The position numbers were made by a program, and so were the translations under genes. From NCBI GenBank assembly GCA_013339895.1, contig JABACO010000016.1, positions 7,362,420 to 7,426,419 on the forward strand: DNA of 64,000 nt. Reading direction: 5' to 3'. This stretch comes from Ephydatia muelleri (Eukaryota; Porifera; Demospongiae; Spongillida; Spongillidae). Below, one piece after another: positions 31,332 to 43,300 of the stretch. The notes below the pieces were generated by a model. That model saw only the letters and a program-made list of their open reading frames with translations. It searched no databases and was not told where the DNA came from. How positions within the stretch are numbered: position 1 is the first letter of the stretch; each line of letters begins with the position of its first letter.

Positions 31332-32397
31332 TTACAGATACCCACACCATTCATCATAAGCAACAATGTCCCAGATACCCACACCATTCATCATAAGCAA
31401 CAATGTCCCAGATACTCACACCATTCATCATAAGCAACAATGTCCCAGATACCCACACCATTCATCATAAGCAACAATGTCCCAGATACCCACACCATTC
31501 ATCATAAGCAACAGTGTCCCAGATACCCTCACCATTCATCATAAGCAACAATGTCCCAGATACCCACACCATTCATCATAAGCAACAATGTCCCAGATAC
31601 CCACATTCATCATAAGCAACAATGTCCCAGATACCCACACCATTCATCATAAGCAACAATGTCCCAGATACCCACACCATTCATCATAAGCAACAATGTC
31701 CCAGATACCCACACCATTCATCATAAGCAACAATGTCCCAGATACCCACACCATTCATCATAAGCAACAATGTCCCAGATACCCACACCATTCATCATAA
31801 GCAACAATGTCCCAGATACCCACACCATTCATTATAAGCAACAATGTCCCAGATACCCACACCATTCATTATAAGCAACAATGTCCCAGATACCCACACC
31901 ATTCATCATAAGCAACAATGTCCCAGATACCCACACCATTCATCATAAGCAACAATGTCCCAGATACCCACACAACAATGTCCCAGATACCCACACCATT
32001 CATCATAAGCAACAATGTCCCAGATACCCACACAACAATGTCCCAGATACCCACACCATTCATCATAAGCAACAATGTCCCAGATACCCACACCATTCAT
32101 CATAAGCAACAATGTCCCAGATACCCACACCATTCATTATAAGCAACAATGTCCCAGATACCCACACCATTCATCATAAGCAACAATGTCCCAGATACCC
32201 ACACCATTCATCATAGCAACAATGTCCCAGATACCCACACCATTCATCATAAGCAACAATGTCCCAGATACCCACACCATTCATCATAAGCAACAATGTC
32301 CCAGATACCCACACCATTCATTATAAGCAACAATGTCCCAGATACCCACACCATTCATCATAAGCAACAATGTCCCAGATACCCACACCATTCATCA
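31332..32397. repeat. 37-bp minisatellite (about 29 units)
   Basis: Highly regular units with core CCCACACCATTCATCATAAG, occasionally shortened to 21-22 bp (31972, 32032) or missing a few bases. The near identity of the units indicates recent expansion. There are no unique spacers, so it is not a CRISPR array. Confidence 0.97.
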
Positions 32398-32589
32398 TTT
32401 TGCTATTCATGCAACGTGTTCCACCATCTTTATGATCATAATGATAGCTTTACAATGACATACGTCATTTATGGACAGGGTGGTGAAGTGTGGTGCTTTT
32501 TACGTGTCATTGAAGGACAGTAGCCCATGGGCGACTGCCTTAACTATAGATATTGTACACTAGTTAATTGAACAGGCAGAGAAGCACTG

Positions 32590-34925
32590 CAGGGACACCA
32601 TGTGCATGGCAAGTATGGATCATAGTGTGCCAGAAAGTAGTTGCAGTACAAAACCATAGAAGTCATTCCTCAAAGTCTTTAGACTTATTGAGGTCTTCTT
32701 GTGGTAGCAAATTCCAAATCCAATGAAGGTAGTTGAGGTAGAAGTATCTGGTAGATGAGGGGGTGATTTTGAGGAAAATCGGATTTTGTTAGCAGATGAT
32801 GTGTGAGTAGTAGAAGTTACAAATTGAATGTGATCTGAGAGTCAGATATTATCTGGCGGGTTCTTGACCAAAGATAGGAAATGAAAGATGTCCTGGAGTT
32901 GTAGCCAAAGTGTCAGTGGAAGCATATTCATATTCAGGTGTACAAGCCTGCTATTGTAATCCAACATATATTTACTGGCTCTCATTTTGAGTTGCTCTAA
33001 AATCTGAAGAAAAGATGCCATATTTGTGAACAGTAAACCAAGTGTCTTTTAACTAGTGTCAGATAAGGGTTTTCTAAAAGAATATGTCATTGAAGGTGGA
33101 ACAGCTCTTTGCAACATGCCTACAGACGTATGCCTCAGATATTATGCGGCAAAGGAGATGTAAAAGACAAATTGGAAGATATCAGTATCCCAACATCCTT
33201 AAATGTAGGGGTAGCAGTTATTGGCGTGCCATTGAGAGTAAGCTTGATTCATGTTTGTAGTTCCAAATCTTAGGTGGCCACACTTGGAGACATTAAATTT
33301 CATGTTCTATTGAGCTGACCAATCTGAGATTGCATTTAAATCTGATTGCAATAGAGAAGAAGCAGTAGGGACTTTAATCTGACTAAAAATCTGAGAGTCA
33401 TCAGCAAACAGAAAGAGGCTATTTGAAGTAATAACAGAAAAAAGATCATTTACATAATATGGGTCCTAAAATACTATCCTGGGTGGGGTACAAGTAGATT
33501 ACCAGGGCAGCAAGAGTCTAGTGCAACCCTATGTGCCCTTGGTTAGATAACATATAAACCATGACAGTAGAACTCCTATTGTCTGTAGACTTTCATCAAG
33601 CTGCTAATTGCAGTCAACACAGTGCACAGCCTTGGAGAGGAACAAGAGTAACAGGATCTGTTTTGAAGAAATCCAAACTGATATGGAGATAACTTAGGCC
33701 TGAGAAAGTTAACTGTTCCAGAACTTTGGATATAGAACACAGGATTGAAATAGGCAGGCAGATAGTTGGTTACCAAGGAACGATCATCACCTTTATAGAT
33801 TGGAGTAATTAAGGGAACTTTCCAGGCACTTGGGATGGATGCTAAAGACAGGCTAGCAATAAAAAGAGCTGGGATTGGAGGTGTAAGAAGCACAGCAAAC
33901 ACTTTAAATATTTTATAGGACTAATGTTATCATGACCCATTGCCTTGTCAAGATTCAACTAGCTCAGTATAGTCCGCACATTGTGCTCCGATACAGAGAT
34001 GGAACATAATTGACTTATAGGTGGGGGTGGGGGTGGTGAGGTAAAGTACTTCAGATGATTTCAGGTCATAACTTAGTGGTGAATACAGCATTAAAGAGTC
34101 ACATTTACGTACAGGCCATTCCAACAGATACAATTGGGGGACAGAAATTGCAGTTTAGTCATCTCCAATGTTTAAAATGAGTCTTTTTGTCAAAATCTGC
34201 TAAGTAGGTGATATTCAAAAGACTTCTTAGCAGTTCCATGTGGTCGAGTTTTGAAAGCAGAGGAGGAGGATTTCCATTTTGAGAAACTAATCGCCTAAAA
34301 GAATTCAATTTGATGAAGAGAAGGCAAAAACCATTCTGAAAGTTTGTGTTTGTTGTTACCAATACATTTGTGTATAAACAGTTACATCCTTCTAGAATAA
34401 TAGCATATAATTTAGAATTGATATCCTGAGGTACAGAACAAAAAGAAAAGTCACATCTAGAAAAGAAGTTGCATCACCTTTGCCAATTGGCTCCAGAGAC
34501 ATTAAAATGTGATTGGATTTGAGTAGGACAGAATGATTCAAAGCAAGTTGCAAAGGATAAAGATACGATACAATGATCAGATTTTAGCTCAGGCTTGTGG
34601 TTATGTACGGAGATATTACTGACTAGATCCACTGAATCAGTCAAGATTATAAGTCAAGAATAATTTCTTTGGTGTGAGTTGATACATTGAACGTTGGCAC
34701 AAGTTGCAGTTAAACAAGACATCACAAAGATCAGTAGTGTGTTGGAGCAGATAAGGTATACCAATTTATGTCAGGTGTATTGAAATCACCCATAATTAGG
34801 TGAGAATATGGGTGAGAGTTTTGAAGAAACTGAGTACACTGGTAACTAATATTGCCATTTGGTGGTACATAGATACAGGAATTAATTATTATCTCTGATA
34901 GTACACACTGCTATACACCCAAACT
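32590..34925 (-). pseudogene. Decayed LINE (non-LTR retrotransposon)
   Basis: On the minus strand, many frames together spell an endonuclease end (HLIMGDFNTPDINW near 34800-34750), a linker box (LDKAMGHDNISPIKYLK near 33950), reverse-transcriptase segments (SIPSAWKVPLITPIYKGDD and LSPYQFGFLQNRSC in the open piece 33902-33576; LFLFADDSQIF near 33400) and a C-terminal tail near 32800-32650. The order is that of CR1/jockey-type LINEs. Stops and indels are frequent, so it is old. Ends are approximate and no target duplication was found. Confidence 0.7.
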
Positions 34926-35320
34926 GGCAACCGGAAATGCTTGTTAGCTTGTGCAGCAAATATGTACTGGAATCCATTGAAAAGCATCACACTGGTGTGC
35001 CAGTGAAAAGCATGCTATCTCTTCACTGGTTTGCCAGTGAAAGTGACGGTATGCCTAGATTTGAGAAACAATTCCTGCAATTTGCTACATGCCTGGAGAA
35101 ACTTTTGGCTGATGTGAATTCAGCATCATAATATACACCAATAGCTTATGTTCATGATACAAAATATGCACAATTGACATATTAAACTCTCAACACCATT
35201 AATACATGCATGTAATTCAGATATATGGCAAGCACACACTTTACAATTGTTATAGAGTCAGTTGATACAACATGTATCTATATATTCAAGTAACAAGAGT
35301 ATATCCCCCATGCTTGGATG
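34926..35320. other. No recognised feature
   Basis: A 64-codon open frame (34937-35131, +) has no features I recognise. The rest is AT-rich. Confidence 0.4.
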
Positions 35321-35324
35321 ATCA

Positions 35325-36090
35325 GATGCATCTCATTATCATTTCTTTCATTTCTTTCATTTCTTTCCACAGCAGGGTGTCAAGCTGCATGTCATGTAGG
35401 CTGTGGTCTGGGAACTGTCCAGTGGCCATTTCCAGCAGCAGTATGCCATAACTGTACACATCCAACTTTGGAGACTGCAGTTTGGGATTGGAGGACTCTG
35501 GAGTTGCATTTGATGCATTTCCGGGGCCCGTGGTTGTCTCTTTGGATACAAAGTTAGCAGAACCAAAGTCACTAATTTTGGCTTTCCAGTTGCCTGATCC
35601 AGTTGGCTCAAGAAACACATTTGCACTGTTAACATCTCGATGGATGGTAGGGTCAGGCCTCATTAGGTGGAGGTAGTTGAGACCATGGGCCACAACTGTG
35701 CCAATAGAGATCACTTGACCTTGTAGAAGTTGACCTTGAAGTTTTTCAATGATACTTTGCAGATTGGCTGACATAATCTGGGAGGATGACAGGCTTATTG
35801 TCATCCAATGTGGCTCCAATAAATAGCACAATATTGGGATGCCGTACACTTGCTACTATATCTATCTCCCTGAGAAACAGGCTAACATCGTGTGGAGACA
35901 TAATTGCTTCATGTATGTGCTTAGCAGCTACCTTGACACCATGGAACATGGCCACCCTCAGCTCACCCCACCCTCCCAACCAAGAGGCTTTCCTTCCACC
36001 TCGTCTATTTCATCCTTTCATCCCCACCATGGTGACTTCATATATTCTCTTCAATCTGTATAGCTCTCTCTTTGCTCATTGTACTTGTTG
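35325..36090 (-). pseudogene. Second kinase domain of a broken double-kinase gene
   Basis: Minus strand. The piece 35979-35770 reads GGWGELRVAMFHGVKVAAKHI and RHPNIVLFIGATLDDNKPVI. After a frame change it continues at 35770-35325 with MSANLQSIIEKLQGQ, HRDVNSANVFLEP, SDFGSANF and KLDVYSYGILLLEMATGQFP. The glycine loop, AAK lysine, HRD, DFG and the DVYSYG helix are all recognisable, so the fold was that of a TKL-type kinase. The frameshift near 35775 and the missing C-terminal lobe end mark it as broken. It lies downstream, in the same orientation, of the coiled-coil repeat and first kinase domain at 36150-37617. Confidence 0.75.
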
Positions 36091-36149
36091 TCTGATTTGA
36101 TGTTGTAATGAATCATTCTGCCGCTTAATGTCCAACACTTCTTTATCTG

Positions 36150-36900
36150 TCCTTGTAGCTCTCTCTTCTGCTGTTGTAGCTGTTGTAGCTCTCTCTTCTG
36201 CTGTTGTAGCTCTCTCTTCTGCTATTGTAGCTCTCTCTTCTGCTGTTGTAGCTTCTCTTCTGCTCTTGTAGCTCTCTCTGTGCTCTCTCTTCTGCTGTTG
36301 TAGCTCTCTCTTCTGCTGTTGTAGCTCTCTCTTCTGCTGTTGTAGCTCTCTCTTCTGCTGTTGTAGCTCTCTCTTCTGCTGTTGTAGCTCTCTCTTCTGC
36401 TGTTGTAGCTCTCTCTTCTGCTGTTGTAGCTCTCTCTTCTGCTGTTGGAGCTGTTGTAGCTCTCTCTTCTGCTGTTGTAGCTCTCTCTTCTGCTATTGTA
36501 GCTCTCTCTTCTGCTGTTGTAGCTTCTCTTCTGCTCTTGTAGCTCTCTCTTCTGCTGTTGTAGCTCTCTCTTCTGCTGTTGTAGCTCTCTCTTCTGCTGT
36601 TGTAGCTCTCTCTTCTGCTGTTGTAGCTCTCTCTTCTGCTGTTGTAGCTCTCTCTTCTGCTGTTGTAGCTCTCTCTTCTGCTGTTGTAGCTCTCTCTTCT
36701 GCTGTTGTAGCTCTCTCTTCTGCTGTTGTAGCTCTCTCTTCTGCTGTTGTAGCTCTCTCTTCTGCTGTTGTAGCTCTCTCTTCTGCTGTTGTGCTCTCTC
36801 TTCTGCTGTTGTAGCTCTCTCTTCTGCTGTTGTAGCTCTCTCTTCTGCTGTTGTAGCTCTCTCTTCTGCTTTTGTAGCTATCTCTTCTGCTCTTGTATAG
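36150..36900 (-). repeat. 21-bp minisatellite encoding coiled-coil heptads
   Basis: About 35 units with minus-strand core GAGCTACAACAGCAGAAG. In the frame continuing from the upstream kinase tail each unit encodes one heptad, ELQQQKR. Frames shift at a few shortened units (near 36240, 36290, 36450 and 36790), which moves the reading to RESYNSR or ATTAEER versions. It links the two kinase domains and would form a long, highly regular coiled coil if translated in the heptad frame. Confidence 0.85.
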
Positions 36901-36904
36901 CTCT

Positions 36905-37617
36905 CTTTGCTTCCTGTAGCACACCTTCATGGTACCTCTCACTTCTCTTCATATCTTGACCTGGGAGCAAATCTCACTAGAGGAGGTCCTTCTCGTCATA
37001 GCTCAAACACACCAGAGCCACCTTCAACAGAGGGTGAGATGGATCGATGTAGTCGAGGTGGGACTTGCGGTGCTCTGGTTCTGGAATGGGCACCTCGATC
37101 GGATGGAGGCCGTACCGTGGATCGTTGATTCTCTTGCGAGGAGGCCCGGGAGCGGGAAACTTTCGTGTCAACATCTGAACAGTCAGCACCCCATACGAGA
37201 AGCTATCCAACTTGTATGTGTACGTGGGTCTGTCCATCTGCGCCTCTGGGGCATGTAGGCTGCACACCCGGGCACCTGGGTGAGGCGGGACACGTGCTGG
37301 CTACCTCCCAGCAGCTTGCACATGCCAAAGTCTGTGACCTTGGCCTTCCTCTCCTTGGTCAGGAGGACGTTGTTGCTGGAGAGGTCACGGTGGATGATGT
37401 CATTGAAGTGGAGGTAGGGCCAGCGACACGTCGTGGCAGAGATTGACCTCAGTGTGGAAGGGAAGGGGAGGGGAGGGGGAGTCTCCTCCAATAAGGCGGT
37501 GAGGCTGGTGTCCAGCAGTTCCATGAGAAGGACCAGGTTACCGGGGCCTTCTTCGTGGGTGCCAAAGTACTATCTGGCACTCGTTGTGAAAGCTTTGAAC
37601 GGTCCGTTCGCACGTGG
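36905..37617 (-). pseudogene. Duplicated kinase domain, 5' truncated and frameshifted
   Basis: The minus strand is closely similar to residues about 48-300 of the kinase at 22660-23817 ([41 protein letters not shown]). A few bases are missing near 37420 (before the catalytic loop) and near 37255 (after CAAYMP), so it cannot encode the same protein. At 37617 homology to the kinase stops and 21-bp satellite units begin, which replace the 5' end including the glycine loop. Downstream on the minus strand it runs into the heptad minisatellite. Confidence 0.85.
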
Positions 37618-37742
37618 ACGTAGATCCATGGGTCATGGCTGGACTTAGATGGGTCATGGCTGGACTTAGATGGGGTCATGGCTGGGTCATGGTTGGACTT
37701 AGATGGATCATGTCTGGACTTTAATGGGACTTAGATGGGTCA
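37618..37742. repeat. 21-bp satellite array 4 (about 5 degenerate units)
   Basis: A short, degenerate array of the CATGGCTGGACTTAGATG family, fused to the broken kinase copy. It begins with an ATCCATGGGTC variant also seen at 52600-52670. Confidence 0.9.
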
Positions 37743-37779
37743 TGATGCTATGACCTTTACCACATAACTATCTGATAAG

Positions 37780-39250
37780 CCAGTGATGACCGAATACGTT
37801 CTCCTCTGTTGGTCTTTTCTAAGTCAAATGACACAGTCTTAGACTATGCTAATGCTGATCATGCTGCTGTTAATATTTGTCTTGCACATAAGAAGCATTT
37901 ATCCCTGTTGATGGGTTCTGGAGTAAGATATGCAACAAAACTTTATTGTGTTTTGTTCCTAAAAAAGTTATTGCCCATCAATCATTTTGCTATTTGCTAA
38001 AAACAAAAAAAAGAAGAAATGGTATAATACTCATATTATTGACAAATGTGTAAGGACTATGATGAAGCTGTTGATGCTTACTGTATGTCAAAGGAACAGC
38101 GGGTTATTGACAGTGGAAGTTTATCCAAAGATTCCAGCTCTTTTAGTGCCAGATAGATCGTTACTAAAACAAATAGAAAGAACTGCTCTGTGTTAAAATT
38201 ATCTAGTGGTATTTATCTTCCATCCCGCATTCCAGAGAATGTGTCAGTTGGCAATATCATCTTTACACATGGCATATTGATGGCCTTCTTTAAAATCTTC
38301 TCATTCTCCTGATGCTTTTTCTGCTGTATACCTTAGAACAAGCTCACTTGATTTATTTTTCACTACCAATTTGTTCAAAAGATCATAACAGTTTGTCATT
38401 GTTCCTTTCTTGTGGAAGGGTTCTCATGTTTGACCCATTTTCAACAAGGGAATATGTTTGCTACTTAGTAATTATAGACCAGTTTCTGCAAACTTATGGA
38501 AAGAACAACTATATGGAGTCGACGCTAGAATATCTTAGAATAAAGAATCAACTTTTCTGTGACAATCAGTTTGGGTTTATTACCAATCTACCTGCACACA
38601 ACTGTTAGCTTGTTTGAATGACCAGACTGGTAACCATCACCTTCGACGTATTGATTTTGTGTACAAAAAGCTTTTAATCAGTATCGGATAATAAACTAAA
38701 TTGTCATATTGTCAGCTTTTGGTTTTGGTCTAAATCTTCTAAGCTAGATTGATTCTGGAATTCCCTGGTTAGTTAAAGATAAAATTGCATTGAAAGGGCT
38801 CAACAGTTTCTTCACTTTGTAAACAAGCAAATGCTGTCGGCTAAAGGATTTTAAATTGGAATCACTGCAGCACTAAAGAGCAGTTCTTGATTTAGTACTA
38901 TGTTATAATCTAGTATCACGTTATTGACCTTCTTTTTGAAGAATTCTTCATCTAAATGTACTCGCACTACAACTCTTGGTCACCCTTGCACACCTGGTGT
39001 TGCCCATTTTGCTGAATTTTTAGTCATTGTGCTATTCTATTAAGGAATTATCTACCCAATTATGCTCTTACTGTGTACAACTAACAGTGTTTCTACAGTT
39101 AAACATCAGAGACTCTGTCTTTCCTGTGTAAATTATATCATCATAACTTTGCAGGCCATGTGTAAGTGCATTAATGCCATTATCTGCCTCTGTGTAATAC
39201 ATCAAGTACTTGTGTTTTGCATGTAGGACACATCGATGCATGAATGAATC
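37780..39250 (+). pseudogene. Heavily decayed LINE-like relic
   Basis: Scattered plus-strand pieces resemble a non-LTR reverse transcriptase: NQFGFITNLPAHNC near 38560, RRIDFVYKKAFNQ near 38645 (compare DFSKAFD boxes) and a C-terminal CKLYHHNFAGHV box near 39125. Stops are dense. Boundaries and family are uncertain. Confidence 0.4.
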
Positions 39251-39950
39251 ATCAGGGTACTGAACTCACCGCATTTAGTAATTTTAGAACATTCACCAGT
39301 ACTTCATGTTCGTATTGTACTGTAAGAGGAAGGAATGAGCCCAGTGCATCAAGGAGATGAGAAAACACTCAAGAATACATATGTCACACAGCAAGTGGTG
39401 GAAGTGTTATTTTGGATGCTGCCAGAAGAAAAGGAAGCCTGAAGCACAAGATATGCATTGGTCTTAACAGTTTGGTGAGGTTGGTCACAAAAAGAAGTTG
39501 CTATCACTGTGGGAAGCCCCTTATACCATTAAAGTAATTAGAGTAAGTCCAGTGAATTACAGGATAATGTTACGAGATCATTGGTCAAAAAAGCAATGCA
39601 GTGTTGCCATTATGTCATATTTCTGACTGTGCATGCGCAGATAATTAAACTTCAAACCAAACAATCATGTTCCGTGGTGAAAATATGCCTGGTAGGGAAG
39701 CATTCTGATCTGAAGTGATGTCTTTGTTCAAAATATTACCATGCACTATAAATGTCTGCTGCTATTTTTTACTGCTGATTATGTGTAGGCAGAAGTATGG
39801 GGATGGAGTGGGAGGGCTAACGGCTTTTAGCAGGCTTTTAGTATTCTGATATCTTTGTGAGAAATGACAATGACAAGAGTAACTAATTCATAATTTATTT
39901 GATGAGCATGACAATGAAATGTAAGTTGGAAATATTATACTTCTTCACAA
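39251..39950. other. No recognised feature
   Basis: No gene recognised. Confidence 0.4.
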
Positions 39951-40110
39951 GATAGGTGGAGTCTTGCCCAGGGTACAGACCACACCCAGACAATACAACT
40001 AACTAGCAGCTAGAGATAATTAACCCATTCTTGCCCAGGGTACTGGCCACACCCAGGCAACACAAGTGGATAGATTTAACCCAACCTTGCTCAGGGTACA
40101 GACCACACCC
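39951..40110. repeat. About 60-bp tandem triplication
   Basis: Three imperfect copies of a roughly 60-bp unit containing CTTGCCCAGGGTACAG and CCACACCCAGACAA, just upstream of the LTR retrotransposon. Confidence 0.75.
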
Positions 40111-40187
40111 AGACAACACGGTTAAGATTCTTCCTAATGTGCACCCCCGCAAAAAGAGCTGGGAGTATGTGGCGCGCGCGCGCGTGG

Positions 40188-40308
40188 TGTTGGGAGTGGG
40201 CACGAGGGCTCTCGTGGGTATTTGGAGGTGTGCAATATTGCATTGATTTTGGCGTGCTCGAGGACATCTGTCTGCATCGGGTTTGTGGTTGGTCCTAGTA
40301 CCATAACA
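40188..40308 (+). repeat. 5' LTR (121 bp)
   Basis: Identical to the 3' LTR. It starts TGTTGGGAGTGG and ends AGTACCATAACA. No obvious TATA box is seen in so short an LTR. Confidence 0.95.
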
Positions 40309-40321
40309 TGGTGTCAGAAGT
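40309..40321 (+). promoter_or_regulatory. tRNA primer-binding site
   Basis: TGGTGTCAGAAGT begins immediately after the 5' LTR. The leading TGG complements a tRNA CCA end. I do not assign the tRNA species. Confidence 0.75.
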
Positions 40322-40350
40322 AAAACACAAAGAAGCCTGAGTCAGTAAAG

Positions 40351-43300
40351 GTGAGAAAGATGGAAAAATACTTAGTGCCGGAGCCAGTAGGAGAAGGGGA
40401 TCTTACAGATCAATGGACGAGGTTTAAGAAGGAGTTTAACCTGTTTCTGTTGGCAATCGGCAAGGCGGATGCATCGGGTGGGATGAAGTTAGCTATTCTA
40501 CTGCGCGCGGTGGGGCAGCGAGTTAATGATATACATGAAGCACTAGTTTTTGCCGAAGGAGAGAACAAGGATGACTTCGACACAGTAGTGCAGAAACTGG
40601 ATTCGGTGTGTGCTAGGCGGACGAGTAAACACGTCATCCGGGATCGGTTTTTTCAGATGAAGCAAGACCATCGTACCATCGATCAGTTCGTAGCGGATCT
40701 AAGAAAGCAGGTAAAAGATTGCGAATTTGGCGCTCTGAAAGACGACTTGATGCTGCACGTTCTTATAAGGGGAGTAGACAGCGACAGGATGAGGAGGCGT
40801 CTTTTCGAGACTGATAAACTAGAGCTGCCAAAGGCCATTCAGATGTGTCAAACGATGGAGGCAACGTCAGCAGACCTGGAATCATGGGTTGGAAAGGAAA
40901 AGAAGGTTGACGGCGAAGTACCAGTTGAGGTAAAGAGTGTGTCAGAAAGTGCAGAAAGTGTGTCAGCGGTTCAGAGGTCAGGTTACCAAAAGCCAACAAA
41001 CACTCGGACAAGGGAGAATGATCAAGGTCAAAGGTATGGAGAAGTTAGGGAGTGCAGACAGTGTGGTAGAACACACAAGCCAAGGCAATGTCCTGCATAT
41101 GGACAGAAATGCTTGAAGTGTGGGCTACCAAACCATTTTGCAAGGAGGTGTCGCAATAGTGCGCAAACACACATGGTTCAAGGTGATAGCCAGTCACTGG
41201 GTCATGAAGAGGTATTACATATAACAGTCCGTAAGTGTGGAAAGAAGCTATTAGCTAGGATGCAGTTTATAGTGGTGAATAAGAAGGTAATGGTGGAGTG
41301 TCAGATGGACACAGCGGCCACATGTAATGTTCTGTCATGGAGGGACTACTTGGTTTTAGGAAAACCAGCATTGGAAAACAGTGTCACCACACTAGTGATG
41401 TATGATGGGTCTGTCCGAAAGTCACTGGGCGGTTGTCACTTGCAAGTAGAGGTGGCAGAACGAAAGGTCAAAAGCTTATACTTCGAGGTGATGAAAAGCA
41501 ACCATCATTCACTTTTGTCATTGGACACGTGTCTGACCCTAAATCTTCTCAGTTACAAAATAGGAACTGTATATGCCATCCAGGAAGAGCAGAAAGTCAC
41601 CAGACTGCAGGTGTTAGAGGAATTTGATGATGTGTTTGGGGGCCTTGGTTCCCTTCCTGGGGAGTATGAGATTGAAATTGACGAGATGGTACATGCTGTC
41701 CAAAACAGGCCGCGTAAGATTCCCCATACGATGAAAGAAGCAGTGGAAAACAAGCTGACACAGTTAGTGGACTTAGGGGTGATTGCCCCCGTGGATGTGC
41801 CTACTGAGTGGGTCAGCAATATTACAGCCGTTTGGAAGCCAGATAAGAAGCAAGTGAGAATATGTTTGGACCCAAGGGACCTTAACAAAGCCATTAAAAG
41901 GAATCACTTCTATATGCCTACCATTGACGATGTCCTGCCCAAACTAAAAGGAGCCAAAATTTTTAGCCTACTGGACGCCAAGGACGGGTTCCTACAGGTG
42001 AAGTTGACAGACAGGAGCAGTTATCTGACAACTTTCTGGGGCCCAAGTGGGCGGTTCCGATGGCTCCGTATGCCCTTCGGGATTTCATCAGCTCCAGAAG
42101 AGTTCCAGAGACGGCTGCAAGGGGCCCTACATGGACTGTCCGGAGTTGCAGTAGTGGCTGATGATGTTTTGGTGTTTGGTGTTGGGAGCACTATGGAGGA
42201 GGCGAGAGTGAATCATGACGACAGTTTATTGAAGTTACTGCAGAGAGCCAGAGAATGTAACCTCAAGTTAAACAGGGAAAAGCTGCGTCTGCATATGCCG
42301 GAAGTGCTATACATTGGGCACATTATATCAGCCAATGGCATCAGACCAGATCCAGCTAAAGTGACTGCAATACAGGAGATGCCTGAGCCAGCGGGTGTGT
42401 CAGATGTACGGAGGTTCCTCGGAATGTGCAATTACCTGTCCCGATATGTTCCAAGGCTATCTGAAGTAAGTGAACCTCTAAGGAGACTCACAGAAGCAGA
42501 GGCAACGTTTGGGTGGGGAGTCGAAGAGAAATCAGCATTTGAGAAGTTAAAAGAATTGATAAGTGACCAACAGCGTCTGGCATTTTACGACGTGAGGAAG
42601 CCTGTCGTTATACAATGCGACGCAAGTACAGTGGGACTGGGGGCTGTCCTTATGCAGGAGGGACGACCAGTAGCATCAGTCTCCCGCTCTCTGTCCAAAA
42701 GTGAAAAGAACTATGTCGCAATAGAACTAGAGTGCCTTGCAATAGTGTTTGCCTGTCAGAAATTCCATCAATACATCTTTGGTAAGAAGGTTCGCATCGA
42801 AACGGATCACAAACCTCTGGAAATCATTGTTCGGAAACCAATTCTTTCAGCACCGCGGCGTCTGCAAAGGATGCTGCTGCTACTACAACGGTATTCACTG
42901 GAAGTTGTGTTCAGACCAGGAGAGCAGCAAGTGTTAGCGGACACTTTGTTTAGAGCTCCAGCAGGAACACTGCGATCAGTGCACCTGAGGAAGAGATAGT
43001 GTTTCAACTTCAGATAATTAAGGAACATGAATTCCTTCCAATCAGTGACCAAAGAATAGCAGCCATCAAGAGTGCAGCAGCACGAGATGCTGAATATGCC
43101 ATGTTGAGCAAGATCATCAAACAAGGATGGCCTCAGAAAATAGACCATATTCCAGAAGCAGTTCGGAGCTATTGGAACTTCAGAGAAACCATGACGGTCC
43201 AGGATGGGATTGTCTACAAAGGAGGGCAAGTAGTAGTACCAGTGGAGGTGAGACCCGATATTGTGGTGAGGCTGCACTCCAGTCATCAGGGAATTCAGTC

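Noticed and set aside
31332-32397. CRISPR-like regular repeat
   Set aside because: The repeats are contiguous 37-bp units without unique spacers, in eukaryotic sequence.
40309-40321. Assigning the primer tRNA of the retrotransposon
   Set aside because: The TGG start is clear, but I cannot match the remaining bases to a specific tRNA without a tRNA set.
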